The position numbers and the translations under genes were made by a program. A model generated the notes under the pieces. That model saw only the letters and a list, made by a program, of their open reading frames with translations. It had not been told where the DNA came from and did no database searches. A stretch of 7,868 nucleotides of DNA from JBEBXQ01 sp040391535 (lineage in GTDB: Bacteria > Bacteroidota > Bacteroidia > Cytophagales > Spirosomataceae): assembly GCA_040391535.1 (NCBI GenBank), contig JBEBXQ010000171.1, forward strand, positions 1 to 7,868, in the 5' to 3' direction. Below, one piece after another: positions 1-7,216 of this stretch; the stretch's first letter is position 1, and each line of letters begins with the position of its first letter.

Positions 1-23
1 TTTTCATATTGTCACTACGCCGG

Positions 24-1148
24 TTAAGTGGTTTTTCTATAATTATAGATCGCATAGCCATTTAGAATGACAGCAAATACCGTCAGATAACCCAATTCAT
101 TTCTTAATTCATATAATCCGCTGCCTTTCAGAATGATCAGGCGTACGACTTTAATAAAATGCGTAACGGGGGTCAGATTGGATATCGTTTTTGCCCAGTC
201 CGGCATACTGTCGATACTGGTAAACAAGCCACTCATGAGTATAAAAATCATCACGAAGAAATAGGCTATAAACATGGCCTGCAGCTGTGTTTCAGCGAAC
301 GTGGAGATCAGTAAGCCTAAACCCAGTACGGCTATAAGGTAAACGGCTGCGAATAGATATAAAACCAATAGATTGCCTTTGGGGTATATACCGTAGATTA
401 CATACATAACCGTAAGCCCGATTGAAAAGACAATCATTCCGACTATCCAGAAAGGAATAAGTTTCCCAAGTATAAACTGCCACTTTTTTATGGGTGTCAC
501 ATTGATTTGTTCGATGGTTCCGATTTCCTTTTCCTTTACGATGTTTAATGCAGCGAGGAAGCTCCCGATCATGGTAAGCAACAGTACCAGTATTCCGGGG
601 ACCATATAATATTTGAATTCGGCTCGTGGATTGTACCAGTTGGAACTTGCAACGGAAATTTTTGCAGGAGGTAAGCTTATTTCCCTGCCGGCCAGTTTTA
701 CCCTGACATCAAGATCATTGTTGAAATCTGAAATAACCGAAACCAGATAGGCTCCTCCAATGGAGGCTTTGGTGCCATTAATGCCATCCACAGACAGATT
801 CACTTTCTGGCTGCCTTCACGCACCAGGTTTCTTTCAAAGCCGGAAGGGATCTCCAGGATCAGATCAGCCGTACCATATTCTATCATTTTCAACCCTTCC
901 TGATAAGAACCCGGGTTACCCGCCAGATGGAAATACCCTGAAGATGTAATTTTGTTAACCAGTTTTTGCGAATAGGTACTGTGATCCTGATCTACATAGG
1001 CGACGTTCACTTTTTTAACTTCGAAGTCGGCTGTTAACGGCAGAATGATAAGCTGCATGGTAGGCACCATAAACATCATCGCCAGAATGGTTTTATCTCT
1101 GAAAATCTGACGAAATTCTTTCTGTAAAATAAATAGCAGAATATTCAT
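24..1148 (-). CDS. ABC-2 type efflux permease, second subunit (YbhR/YbhS/YhhJ-like)
   Basis: Inner-membrane subunit of the ABC exporter, expected to pair with the permease encoded just upstream to form the translocation path. The 374-residue protein has the ABC-2 layout: a cytoplasmic N-terminus with the FRDK motif (16-19), a first membrane helix at about 21-40, a large periplasmic domain at about 43-178, then five hydrophobic segments near 181-204, 232-254, 259-283, 290-312 and 351-368. WYNP (171-174) just before the second helix matches the x-NP-x motif usual in YbhS/YbhR proteins. EKEIGTIE (206-213) is the conserved cytoplasmic coupling segment of this family. Its ATG overlaps the TGA of the upstream permease as ATGA, so translation is probably coupled. 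Length is typical for the family. It is the last complete operon gene in the window. Substrate unknown. Confidence 0.93.
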   Translation of the reverse strand: MNILLFILQKEFRQIFRDKTILAMMFMVPTMQLIILPLTADFEVKKVNVAYVDQDHSTYSQKLVNKITSSGYFHLAGNPGSYQEGLKMIEYGTADLILEIPSGFERNLVREGSQKVNLSVDGINGTKASIGGAYLVSVISDFNNDLDVRVKLAGREISLPPAKISVASSNWYNPRAEFKYYMVPGILVLLLTMIGSFLAALNIVKEKEIGTIEQINVTPIKKWQFILGKLIPFWIVGMIVFSIGLTVMYVIYGIYPKGNLLVLYLFAAVYLIAVLGLGLLISTFAETQLQAMFIAYFFVMIFILMSGLFTSIDSMPDWAKTISNLTPVTHFIKVVRLIILKGSGLYELRNELGYLTVFAVILNGYAIYNYRKTT

Positions 1149-2251
1149 GATAACCTGATTTTAAAGATTCGCAAAGCAAGTGTTAATAAAGCAGAGGTCA
1201 TGACCAGCAGGATGACCGTTTCTTTCCATACATAGCTGAAGCCAAGCCCTTTCAGCATCACAGCTTTGATGATACTGTAGTAGTATCTGGAGGGAACGAT
1301 ATAGGAAATCACCTGAAATATTTCAGGCATGTTTTCTAACGGAAACATGAAGCCGGTAAGCAGCAACGTCGGCAGCATCATACCCATCATGGAGACCAGC
1401 ATCGCGGTTTGCTGAGAGGCTGTAATATTTGAAATAAGTAAACCTAACGACAGACAGGTGATGATAAATAATATGCTCTCGGCAAATATTAACACCAGAT
1501 TGCCCTTTATGGTGATATCAAGCAGATAAACGGATAACAGGAGAATGATGATAAAGTTGATGAGTGAAAGTACAAGATAAGGTATTGCCTTGGCAATCAG
1601 CACCATGATCGGTTTGAAGGGGGATACCAGGAGAATTTCCATTGTACCCATTTCCTTTTCCCGTACGATGGCTACAGAGGTTAATGTAGTGCTTACAATC
1701 ATAAAAATTAAGGCAATAACTCCGGGGATGAAATTCAGAGAACCGTTTTGCTCTTCATTGTAAAGTAACCTTATCTCAGGAATGATCCGGTAGGAAAGTC
1801 CGGCAGCCGGATTAAGCTCCTGCTGATAATTACTGATCATCGTAGTCAGGTAATTGGTTACTGTAGCAGCCGTGTTCGGGTCTGACGCATCTGCAATGAT
1901 CTGAACCTGTGCACCCTCTTTAGTATAAAGATCGGCCCCGAAATTGGCCGGAATCAACAGGGCACATTTTATTTCTCCTTCTTTAAACCGCAGTTCGATA
2001 TCCTGGTAGTTCAGAACCGGTTTTCTAATACTGAAATAGGCGTTGGATTGTATTCTGGAAATAATCTGCTGTGATTGTACATCCTTAGCGTTGTCCAGAA
2101 CCGCGATACCGATATTCTTTACCTCGCTGCTTAAGGCGTATCCGAAAAGAATGATTTGCACAAAGGGCATTCCAAAAAGGATGAGCAGCGTACGTTTGTC
2201 TCTGAATACATGGTAAAACTCTTTGCGTATAAAAGCCAGTAACTGTTTCAT
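1145..2251 (-). CDS. ABC-2 type efflux permease, first subunit (YbhR/YbhS/YhhJ-like)
   Basis: First of two paralogous inner-membrane permeases of the pump. The 368-residue protein shares the N-terminal RKEF...FRDK pattern (9-19) with its neighbour, has a first helix at about 22-40, a periplasmic domain at about 42-172, and five further hydrophobic segments near 173-196, 224-244, 252-275, 283-303 and 345-361. EKEMGTME (198-205) is the family's cytoplasmic motif. The usual NP motif before the second helix reads YNEEQ (164-168), so the proline is replaced; this is one visible difference between the two subunits. The gene starts 23 bp after the small ORF upstream and its TGA overlaps the start of the next permease (ATGA). 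The two permeases are expected to form a heterodimer driven by the two ATPases of the operon. Confidence 0.93.
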   Translation of the reverse strand: MKQLLAFIRKEFYHVFRDKRTLLILFGMPFVQIILFGYALSSEVKNIGIAVLDNAKDVQSQQIISRIQSNAYFSIRKPVLNYQDIELRFKEGEIKCALLIPANFGADLYTKEGAQVQIIADASDPNTAATVTNYLTTMISNYQQELNPAAGLSYRIIPEIRLLYNEEQNGSLNFIPGVIALIFMIVSTTLTSVAIVREKEMGTMEILLVSPFKPIMVLIAKAIPYLVLSLINFIIILLLSVYLLDITIKGNLVLIFAESILFIITCLSLGLLISNITASQQTAMLVSMMGMMLPTLLLTGFMFPLENMPEIFQVISYIVPSRYYYSIIKAVMLKGLGFSYVWKETVILLVMTSALLTLALRIFKIRLS

Positions 2252-2274
2252 AATGGATTGTTGGCTAAGGGCTG

Positions 2275-2484
2275 TCAGCTGACCGCTTTAAGAAAACCGG
2301 GTATCATTTTTATTGCACGCGCCGGAAGGAGTTCCGGTTCGTCCATACCGTTTTCTGTCAGCCCCCATTTCTTTTTTAAGATAAAACAGGTTTGAAGTTC
2401 AGAGACTGACTCCAAAGCAATCTGAAGAAAGCGGGCACAATCGTTACCTGACTGCTTTGTTTGTAATTCCTGATCATTTTTCAT
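2275..2484 (-). CDS. Small ORF resembling C-terminal half of a four helix bundle (S23/IVP-type) protein
   Basis: A 69-codon ORF wedged between the second ATPase (30 bp gap) and the first permease (23 bp gap), on the operon strand. Residues about 12-32, including NDCARFLQIALESVSEL, look like helix 3 of the four helix bundle family first described from 23S rRNA intervening sequences (family pattern close to ND-F-x-RFLxIALGSxxELE). The tail, ELLPARAIKMIPGFLKAVS, resembles its last helix. This is recognition by eye, not a search. Full family members are about 110-130 residues, so the first two helices are missing, and the upstream ATPase leaves no room for them. It may be a decayed remnant, or a short helical protein retained in the operon. 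No transmembrane segment or signal peptide is visible, and no clear Shine-Dalgarno precedes the ATG. Its function cannot be stated. Confidence 0.55.
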   Translation of the reverse strand: MKNDQELQTKQSGNDCARFLQIALESVSELQTCFILKKKWGLTENGMDEPELLPARAIKMIPGFLKAVS

Positions 2485-2514
2485 TTCTGTTGTTTTTAAG
2501 TTTTTTGCCGGTTC

Positions 2515-3258
2515 CTAGCTATCAGATCTTTTTGCTCCTCTGGCCAGTTGATAAAAAACATCGTCCATAGAGTCTGTCCGGAATTGTGCTTTCAGGGTGG
2601 CAGGCTTATCCAGCGCTTCGATACGTCCGTCTACCATTATACTGATACGGTCACAGTACTCGGCTTCGTCCATATAATGTGTGGTGACAAAAACGGTAAT
2701 TCCGCTTGCCGCTGCGCCATAAATCATATCCCAGAACTGCCGCCTGGTCACAGGGTCTACACCTCCTGTGGGTTCATCCAGAAAAACGATTCTGGGCCGG
2801 TGGAAAACAGCTACGGAAAAAGCAAGCTTTTGTTTCCAGCCTAAAGGAAGCTCACCAACAAGCTTCCGGGCTTCTTTTTCCAACCCCAATGTTGATATCA
2901 GTTCAGTACTGCGGTGTTTTATTTCAGGCCTCGGGAGTCCGTATACACCACCATAGAATTCAATATTTTCCAGGATTGTAAGATTATCATACAGGGAGAA
3001 CTTCTGGCTCATGTAGCCGATATTCTTTTTGATCTGTTCCTGCTGCCTGTATACATCAAAACCTGCCACCGTTGCCTTACCTGAGGTCGGGAAAGAAAGC
3101 CCGCAGAGGATGCGCATAGCGGTCGTTTTCCCGGCACCGTTTGCACCAAGGAAACCAAATATTTCTCCCTGGTATACGTCAAAAGTAATATTGTCGACGG
3201 CTTTAAAGTCTCCGAACTGTTTGGTTAAAGCGTCACATTCGATTACTGTATTTTCCAT
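2515..3258 (-). CDS. ABC transporter ATPase, equivalent to YbhF C-terminal half (intact Q/H loops, altered signature)
   Basis: Cytoplasmic nucleotide-binding subunit of the exporter, 247 residues. Visible motifs are Walker A GANGAGKT (38-45), Q-loop Gln85 in GYMSQKFSLY, Walker B IVFLDEP (157-163) with catalytic Glu162, D-loop GGVD and H-loop His194 in TTHYMDEA. The signature normally LSGGQ is LPLGW (137-141), the same kind of change as the LPLGF I recall from the second half of E. coli YbhF. The best reading is that this gene equals the C-terminal half of a YbhF/RbbA-type tandem ATPase and pairs with the ATPase encoded 17 bp upstream. It carries the catalytic residues of the dimer's competent site but cannot supply a canonical signature to the opposite site. 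It ends in TAG; the following small ORF lies in the same frame, 10 codons downstream. Confidence 0.93.
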   Translation of the reverse strand: MENTVIECDALTKQFGDFKAVDNITFDVYQGEIFGFLGANGAGKTTAMRILCGLSFPTSGKATVAGFDVYRQQEQIKKNIGYMSQKFSLYDNLTILENIEFYGGVYGLPRPEIKHRSTELISTLGLEKEARKLVGELPLGWKQKLAFSVAVFHRPRIVFLDEPTGGVDPVTRRQFWDMIYGAAASGITVFVTTHYMDEAEYCDRISIMVDGRIEALDKPATLKAQFRTDSMDDVFYQLARGAKRSDS

Positions 3259-3275
3259 AGGGTCAGCGTTTAGCT

Positions 3276-4199
3276 TTATTTATTGTCGGCTTGTTCCTCC
3301 ATCATACGGATAAAGCTGTCTTCTATGGAAGGAGCCAGTTTCACAACCTCAAATCCGTCAACCGGATATTTGTCAGCAATTCTTCTGACGTCAGATTCCT
3401 GACTGTTTTCAGCAAAGAGCGTGATGTGCAGGTATTCTCCAAAAGCATAACAGCTTTCCACCTCTTCATCTGCACGTAATTGCTGTAACAACCGGTAAAT
3501 ATTACCGGCCTTAACCGCAAATAATGGTTTCGGGTAACTTTTTAAAATAGCTGACGGTGTATCGACGGACATGATCTTTCCATTCTGGATAAGGGCTATA
3601 CGGTCGCATAAGGATGCTTCATCCATGTAAGGTGTGGAAACGACAATCGTGATGTGCTGCTTTTTCAGCTTTCCCAACATCTCCCAAAACTCTTTACGTG
3701 AAACCACATCAACCCCTGTAGTAGGTTCATCCAGAAACAGGATCTCCGGCTTATGAATCAATGCGCAGCATAATGCCAGTTTTTGTTTCATACCGCCAGA
3801 CAGTTTTCCTGCCCTTCGGTTACTGAAAGGCCTGATCTGTTCGTAGATATCTTTAATCAGATCATAATTCTGCTGAATGGTAGTACCGAAAACAGTCGCA
3901 AAAAAAGTCAGGTTTTCATTGACGGTTAAGTCCTGATACAGTGAAAAACGTCCGGGCATATAGCCGACGTTATTCCGCAGGGTCTGATAATCTTTTACGA
4001 CATCAAGGCCTTCCACCGTTGCCGATCCGCTGTCTGCCAGTAACAGCGTAGTCAGAATCCGGAATATGGACGTTTTACCGGCACCATCCGGACCAATTAA
4101 GCCAAAGAGCTCTCCTTTCTGTACTTCAAAGGAAACATCATCAACAGCTTTGATATCCCCGTAGCTCTTGGATATGTTCTTTACAATTACTGAGTTCAT
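3276..4199 (-). CDS. ABC transporter ATPase, equivalent to YbhF N-terminal half (canonical signature, lost Q and H loops)
   Basis: Cytoplasmic nucleotide-binding subunit, 307 residues from the ATG at 4199. An in-frame TTG at 4223 would add eight residues inside the adaptor gene; I prefer the ATG because the ABC fold begins right after it and it lies 4 bp past the adaptor's TAA. Motifs are Walker A GPDGAGKT (36-43), signature LSGGM (133-137) and Walker B ILFLDEP (153-159) with Glu158. Two usual residues are absent: the Q-loop reads GYMPGRF with Gly83 for Gln, and the H-loop reads STPYMDEA with Pro190 for His. E. coli YbhF's first half likewise lacks the H-loop His and has GPDGAGKT. After residue 220 there is a roughly 85-residue C-terminal extension ending in a SIEDSFIRMM-type helix, as seen in drug-exporter ATPases. 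The partner is the ATPase gene that follows. Confidence 0.92.
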   Translation of the reverse strand: MNSVIVKNISKSYGDIKAVDDVSFEVQKGELFGLIGPDGAGKTSIFRILTTLLLADSGSATVEGLDVVKDYQTLRNNVGYMPGRFSLYQDLTVNENLTFFATVFGTTIQQNYDLIKDIYEQIRPFSNRRAGKLSGGMKQKLALCCALIHKPEILFLDEPTTGVDVVSRKEFWEMLGKLKKQHITIVVSTPYMDEASLCDRIALIQNGKIMSVDTPSAILKSYPKPLFAVKAGNIYRLLQQLRADEEVESCYAFGEYLHITLFAENSQESDVRRIADKYPVDGFEVVKLAPSIEDSFIRMMEEQADNK

Positions 4200-4203
4200 T
4201 GCG

Positions 4204-5142
4204 TTATTGCTTTGACCATACAACCTCTCCGTACATTCCGATTTTTAAATAACCGTCATTTTTCACCCTGACTTTAATGGCATAAACAAGGTTGGCTCTT
4301 TCCTCTTTAGTCTGAATCGTTTTAGGTGAAAATTCTGATTTGTCTGAGATCCAGATAATATTTCCCGGATATTCTTTATAGTTGTCCTCACCGTTGTCTA
4401 TCCTTACCACCACGGGTTGGCCTGATCGGATCTGAGAAAGCTGAGAACCCGTGATATAGGCCCTCAGGTTAAGGGTATCCGTATTTGCAATTTTATATAA
4501 TGGTTTACCTGTAACCTGCATTTCGCCTTTCAGCGTATAGTTGGTCAGTACAATACCGGAGACGGGATTGATGATCCGGCCTCTGTTGATTTGTTCCTGG
4601 AGCTGGTCTGCGGCTTTTTCCAGGGGCACTTTTTCACTAAGGATGCTGCGGTTCTGCGAATTCGTATGGTATGTATTTAAATTGATCTGCTGTTCTGTTA
4701 CTGCAATTTGTTTTTGTAGCTGTTCTATCAAGGCATTGAGGTCATCAAGTTGCTTTTTTGTGGCCGCATCTGCTTTAACCAGATTTTCGGTACGGGTTTT
4801 TTCCCGCATTTGCCAGGCCAGCTGAGATTGCTGCACTTCAAGCTGACGGCGCACTAATTCAACCTGAACCCGGGGTGTCATGGTTTTTTCTTTTAAAGCA
4901 GTAATGCTGGCTTCGGTTTGCTGTTTTTGTAATTCAATAATCCGGACATCAATCTCCCCCACATGGTCACCCGCGTTTAAATGGTCTCCTTCCTTAACAC
5001 TATAGGAAAGTAAAATACCATTTTGTTGTGCTGATACAATTACTTCATCTGCTTCAAAATGCCCTGACGCGTCAAAATTATCTTCCTGCCTGCAAGCGTT
5101 CAGCATCAGTGCTGCCGAAATCAATACTATTAATTTTCTCAT
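4204..5142 (-). CDS. HlyD/YbhG-family periplasmic adaptor (membrane fusion) protein, probable lipoprotein
   Basis: Periplasmic adaptor linking the inner-membrane ABC permeases to the TolC-like channel, 312 residues. The N-terminus is a short signal peptide ending in LNAC, so Cys17 is a likely lipidation site (Asn at -2 is unusual for a lipobox). A half lipoyl domain follows at about 33-65 (SAQQNGILLSYSVKEGDHL), then a long Gln/Lys-rich coiled-coil hairpin at about 66-186, the second lipoyl half (INPVSGIVLTNYTLKGEMQ) and a beta-barrel region to the end (YAIKVRVKNDGYLKIGMYG). This is the standard order for the HlyD/YbhG/YhiI group. The gene has the best Shine-Dalgarno in the operon (AAAGGAGCGATATG) and starts 16 bp after the channel gene. 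A MacA-type adaptor was considered, but the two ABC-2 permeases downstream point to the YbhG type. Confidence 0.92.
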   Translation of the reverse strand: MRKLIVLISAALMLNACRQEDNFDASGHFEADEVIVSAQQNGILLSYSVKEGDHLNAGDHVGEIDVRIIELQKQQTEASITALKEKTMTPRVQVELVRRQLEVQQSQLAWQMREKTRTENLVKADAATKKQLDDLNALIEQLQKQIAVTEQQINLNTYHTNSQNRSILSEKVPLEKAADQLQEQINRGRIINPVSGIVLTNYTLKGEMQVTGKPLYKIANTDTLNLRAYITGSQLSQIRSGQPVVVRIDNGEDNYKEYPGNIIWISDKSEFSPKTIQTKEERANLVYAIKVRVKNDGYLKIGMYGEVVWSKQ

Positions 5143-5158
5143 ATCGCTCCTTTGGGTT

Positions 5159-6481
5159 TTAATTGCCGGTAATGAACTTTTGGTTATACTTGGATTGCAG
5201 CAGCTGAATTTCGTGCACTATTTTAAGCTGGCGTGCCTGATGCTCAGCATTGGCCTTTTGGATGTATTCATGTGTAGTAATGACTCCGTTGCCCAATTGA
5301 GCTTCAGCCGATTTTGTCACAGCACTGCGAAGGGCAATGATTTCCTCATCCTGTTGTATGAGTCCGGTATATTTTTTTACGTGCTCACTTTGCTGAACCA
5401 ATTCAAGGTTGGTATTAAATAAAAATGTTGCTTTATCGGTATCAACAGATTGCTGATTAAGTGAAATTGTATTTTTCCTGTTTGATAAAGTGTAAAGACT
5501 TCCAAGGTTCCAGTTAAATCTGACACCGGCAACATACCATGGGCCAAATCTGTTTTCGATAATATTCAGTGTCGGCCTGCCATAGGCGCCCTGAATAAAT
5601 GCACTGACCTGCGGAAGATAATCAGCGCTCAGTTGCTTTTTCTGCAAATCAAATATCGATTTTTGTAAATCAAAGGCATGTAATTCCGGTCGGTTGATTG
5701 TACTTTCAATAGATTCGACGACAGGTATCTCTAACTGCGAGACATCGGATAATTCCTTATCGATAAACAGAGAAAGCATTTTAAGGAACCCCGACAGATT
5801 GGATTTATATTCAATCGCGGCCATGTCTGTTTTAACAATTTCAGCTTTCAGTTCATCAAGGCTACTCCTGAAAGCAACCCCGTTTTCAAGTGCAGATTCC
5901 ATTTTCTGAATCTGCGTTTTCAGGTTCGATTTTGCCAGGTCATTTTGTTTTAACTGGGCATCCATTAGTAATGCAGAAAAGTAAAGGTTATTGATTCTGC
6001 TGTTGACAGCGTAAAGACCGGCCTCCAGTTGCTGCTCCTGCAATTGGCTGCCTGCATGGATAATTTCCTTCTGGTTACGGGTATAACCACCGTCGTAAAG
6101 CAGCTGATTTACTTCCCCTTGTATTCTGTACTGATCTTTACTGATGGAGGGCAGTGCTATGTCAAATGGCAGGGACGCCATCGCATCCGCGAAATTGACG
6201 GTCTGGGACTGATAAGTAGCTTGTCCGGAAAACTGTACCTGAGGAAGAAATCTTTTGCTGATATTCTGTAATTCATACGCACCGGTATTGGCGATCAGGT
6301 TCATCTTACCGATAGCCGGATAATTCGCTTTCGCCAGCATGAAGCATTTTTCCAGAGAAACCTTTTCATGCTGGGCATTACCTTCGTAGAGTATGCCAGG
6401 CAAAAGTAAAATGGTGATGAAGTACTTAAAACCTTTAATAGCCATAGCGCTGTCAATTAAACTGTTCCTTAAAATTTTCAC
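5159..6481 (-). CDS. TolC-family outer-membrane efflux channel
   Basis: Outer-membrane exit duct of the tripartite pump, 440 residues from a GTG at 6481 or 428 from an in-frame ATG at 6445. The ATG form begins MAIKGFK followed by a hydrophobic YFITILLLPG stretch and GNAQ, a conventional signal peptide cleaved near residue 36 of the long form, so 6445 may be the true start; no strong ribosome site separates the two. The mature part shows the two-repeat TolC pattern: SLEKCFMLAKANYPAIGKMN at the start, long amphipathic helices such as INNLYFSALLMDAQLKQNDL near the middle, and a second repeat ending in a helix with AEHQARQLKIVHEIQLLQSKYN. Length fits the family. The gene sits between the regulator (60 bp gap) and the adaptor (16 bp gap), as expected of a dedicated partner. 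Confidence 0.92.
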   Translation of the reverse strand: MKILRNSLIDSAMAIKGFKYFITILLLPGILYEGNAQHEKVSLEKCFMLAKANYPAIGKMNLIANTGAYELQNISKRFLPQVQFSGQATYQSQTVNFADAMASLPFDIALPSISKDQYRIQGEVNQLLYDGGYTRNQKEIIHAGSQLQEQQLEAGLYAVNSRINNLYFSALLMDAQLKQNDLAKSNLKTQIQKMESALENGVAFRSSLDELKAEIVKTDMAAIEYKSNLSGFLKMLSLFIDKELSDVSQLEIPVVESIESTINRPELHAFDLQKSIFDLQKKQLSADYLPQVSAFIQGAYGRPTLNIIENRFGPWYVAGVRFNWNLGSLYTLSNRKNTISLNQQSVDTDKATFLFNTNLELVQQSEHVKKYTGLIQQDEEIIALRSAVTKSAEAQLGNGVITTHEYIQKANAEHQARQLKIVHEIQLLQSKYNQKFITGN

Positions 6482-6508
6482 TCATTCTGTTCTGGTTTGA
6501 ACCACGGA

Positions 6509-6526
6509 TTTAAACACGTGATTAAA
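6509..6526. promoter_or_regulatory. Candidate second TetR operator in the tetR-channel gap
   Basis: An 18-bp palindrome, TTTAAACACGTGATTAAA, with one mismatched pair, centred on CAC|GTG in the 60-bp gap between the regulator and the channel gene. Aligned from GGATT at 6506, it matches the large inverted repeat upstream of tetR at 15 of 20 positions (GGATT, AA, GTGATTAA). It is likely bound by the same repressor and could control an internal promoter for the pump genes. I could not identify convincing -33/-7 boxes beside it. Confidence 0.5.
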
Positions 6527-6541
6527 CTATAGGTAAAAAAA

Positions 6542-7168
6542 TTATGCGTCCATCATTGCTTTTATCCAGATGGGAATACGTTTTTTGCGTTCCTGCATTA
6601 ATTGGTTGAAATCGGAAATATTCAGATTGTTGGCCTTCATAAGCAAAGGTTTTGCAATAAAAGGGAAAACGATCATGCCGATTAAGTTCATTAGGAAATG
6701 AAGCGGGTTGGGTTCTTTAATGATCCCTGAATCAACAGCTTCTTTGTACTGTTTACTGAATACCGAACGCGCGGTTTTGTGTCTGAGGGGTAATTTTGCT
6801 AATAATTCATTGGGATTATTGCGGAGTTCGGAAACAATAAAAGTGGGGATTTCCGGCTCCTTGATGATAAGATCTATATAACTGCTGACAATGATCTGGA
6901 TTTTTGTTTCTATGCTTGTTTGCTCATCAATCAGAATTTCCAGAATGCTTTCTATAAAGGAGCTTAGTGTTTCTAAAATTATAATTTCGAACAACCTGGC
7001 TTTGCTGCGGAAATAATAATTGATCAATGCTAAATTGATGCCCGATTCTTCCGCTATATCCCTCGTACGGGTATAGGCATAGCCTTTCCTGTAAAATACA
7101 ATACGGGCGGCCTCTTTGATTTTTTCTTCAGTAGTATCCGGTTTTTTCAATGCTTTGCTTTGTATCAT
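6542..7168 (-). CDS. TetR-family transcriptional regulator of the efflux operon (CecR-like context)
   Basis: A 208-residue DNA-binding repressor, the first gene of the operon. Residues about 14-60 form the TetR N-terminal domain: EEKIKEAARIVFYRKGYAYT, then RDIAEESGI as the first helix of the helix-turn-helix, LALINYYFRSKARLF as the recognition helix with the YYFxSK hallmark. The rest (about 65-208) is an all-helical ligand-binding and dimerisation domain with no assignable ligand. Its position ahead of TolC, adaptor, ATPase and permease genes mirrors E. coli cecR (ybiH) in front of ybhGFSR. The start ATG has a 20-bp leader behind a weak promoter that overlaps a perfect inverted repeat, so autorepression together with control of the downstream pump is the simplest model. 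No anomalies are visible in the domain. Confidence 0.93.
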   Translation of the reverse strand: MIQSKALKKPDTTEEKIKEAARIVFYRKGYAYTRTRDIAEESGINLALINYYFRSKARLFEIIILETLSSFIESILEILIDEQTSIETKIQIIVSSYIDLIIKEPEIPTFIVSELRNNPNELLAKLPLRHKTARSVFSKQYKEAVDSGIIKEPNPLHFLMNLIGMIVFPFIAKPLLMKANNLNISDFNQLMQERKKRIPIWIKAMMDA

Positions 7169-7185
7169 GGGGTTATTCTCTGTTG

Positions 7186-7216
7186 CAAAGTAAAAATAAG
7201 AAATAAATTAATCACA
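7186..7216 (-). promoter_or_regulatory. Probable weak Bacteroidota-type promoter of tetR
   Basis: On the minus strand TTACTTTG (7193-7186) differs from the TAnnTTTG -7 box at one position. It is preceded, 19 nt upstream, by TGTG (7216-7213) in the place of the TTTG -33 box. It lies 17 nt before the tetR ATG. The -33 element falls inside the left arm of the inverted repeat at 7203-7241, so bound repressor would block it. The match is partial. Confidence 0.35.

Noticed and set aside
2548..3479. Several plus-strand open frames of 62-98 codons opposite the two ATPase genes
   Set aside because: They lie antisense to well-supported ABC ATPase genes, overlap one another in different frames, and their translations show no domain-like pattern.
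4200..4223. TTG start at 4223 for the first ATPase, with GGAGAGG directly in front
   Set aside because: GGAGAGG touches the TTG with no spacing and is part of the adaptor's last codons; the ATG at 4199 begins the normal ABC domain and fits tight operon spacing.
4541..6271. Plus-strand open frames of 71-94 codons opposite the adaptor and channel genes (4541-4825, 5180-5422, 5694-5909, 6029-6271)
   Set aside because: They are shadows of the opposite-strand genes; Cys/Ser-rich or otherwise unlike real proteins, with no supporting context.
24..6481. MacAB-type or RND-type efflux pump
   Set aside because: The permeases are short ABC-2 proteins with six predicted helices, there are two separate ATPases, and no MacB periplasmic-core or RND 12-helix protein is present.
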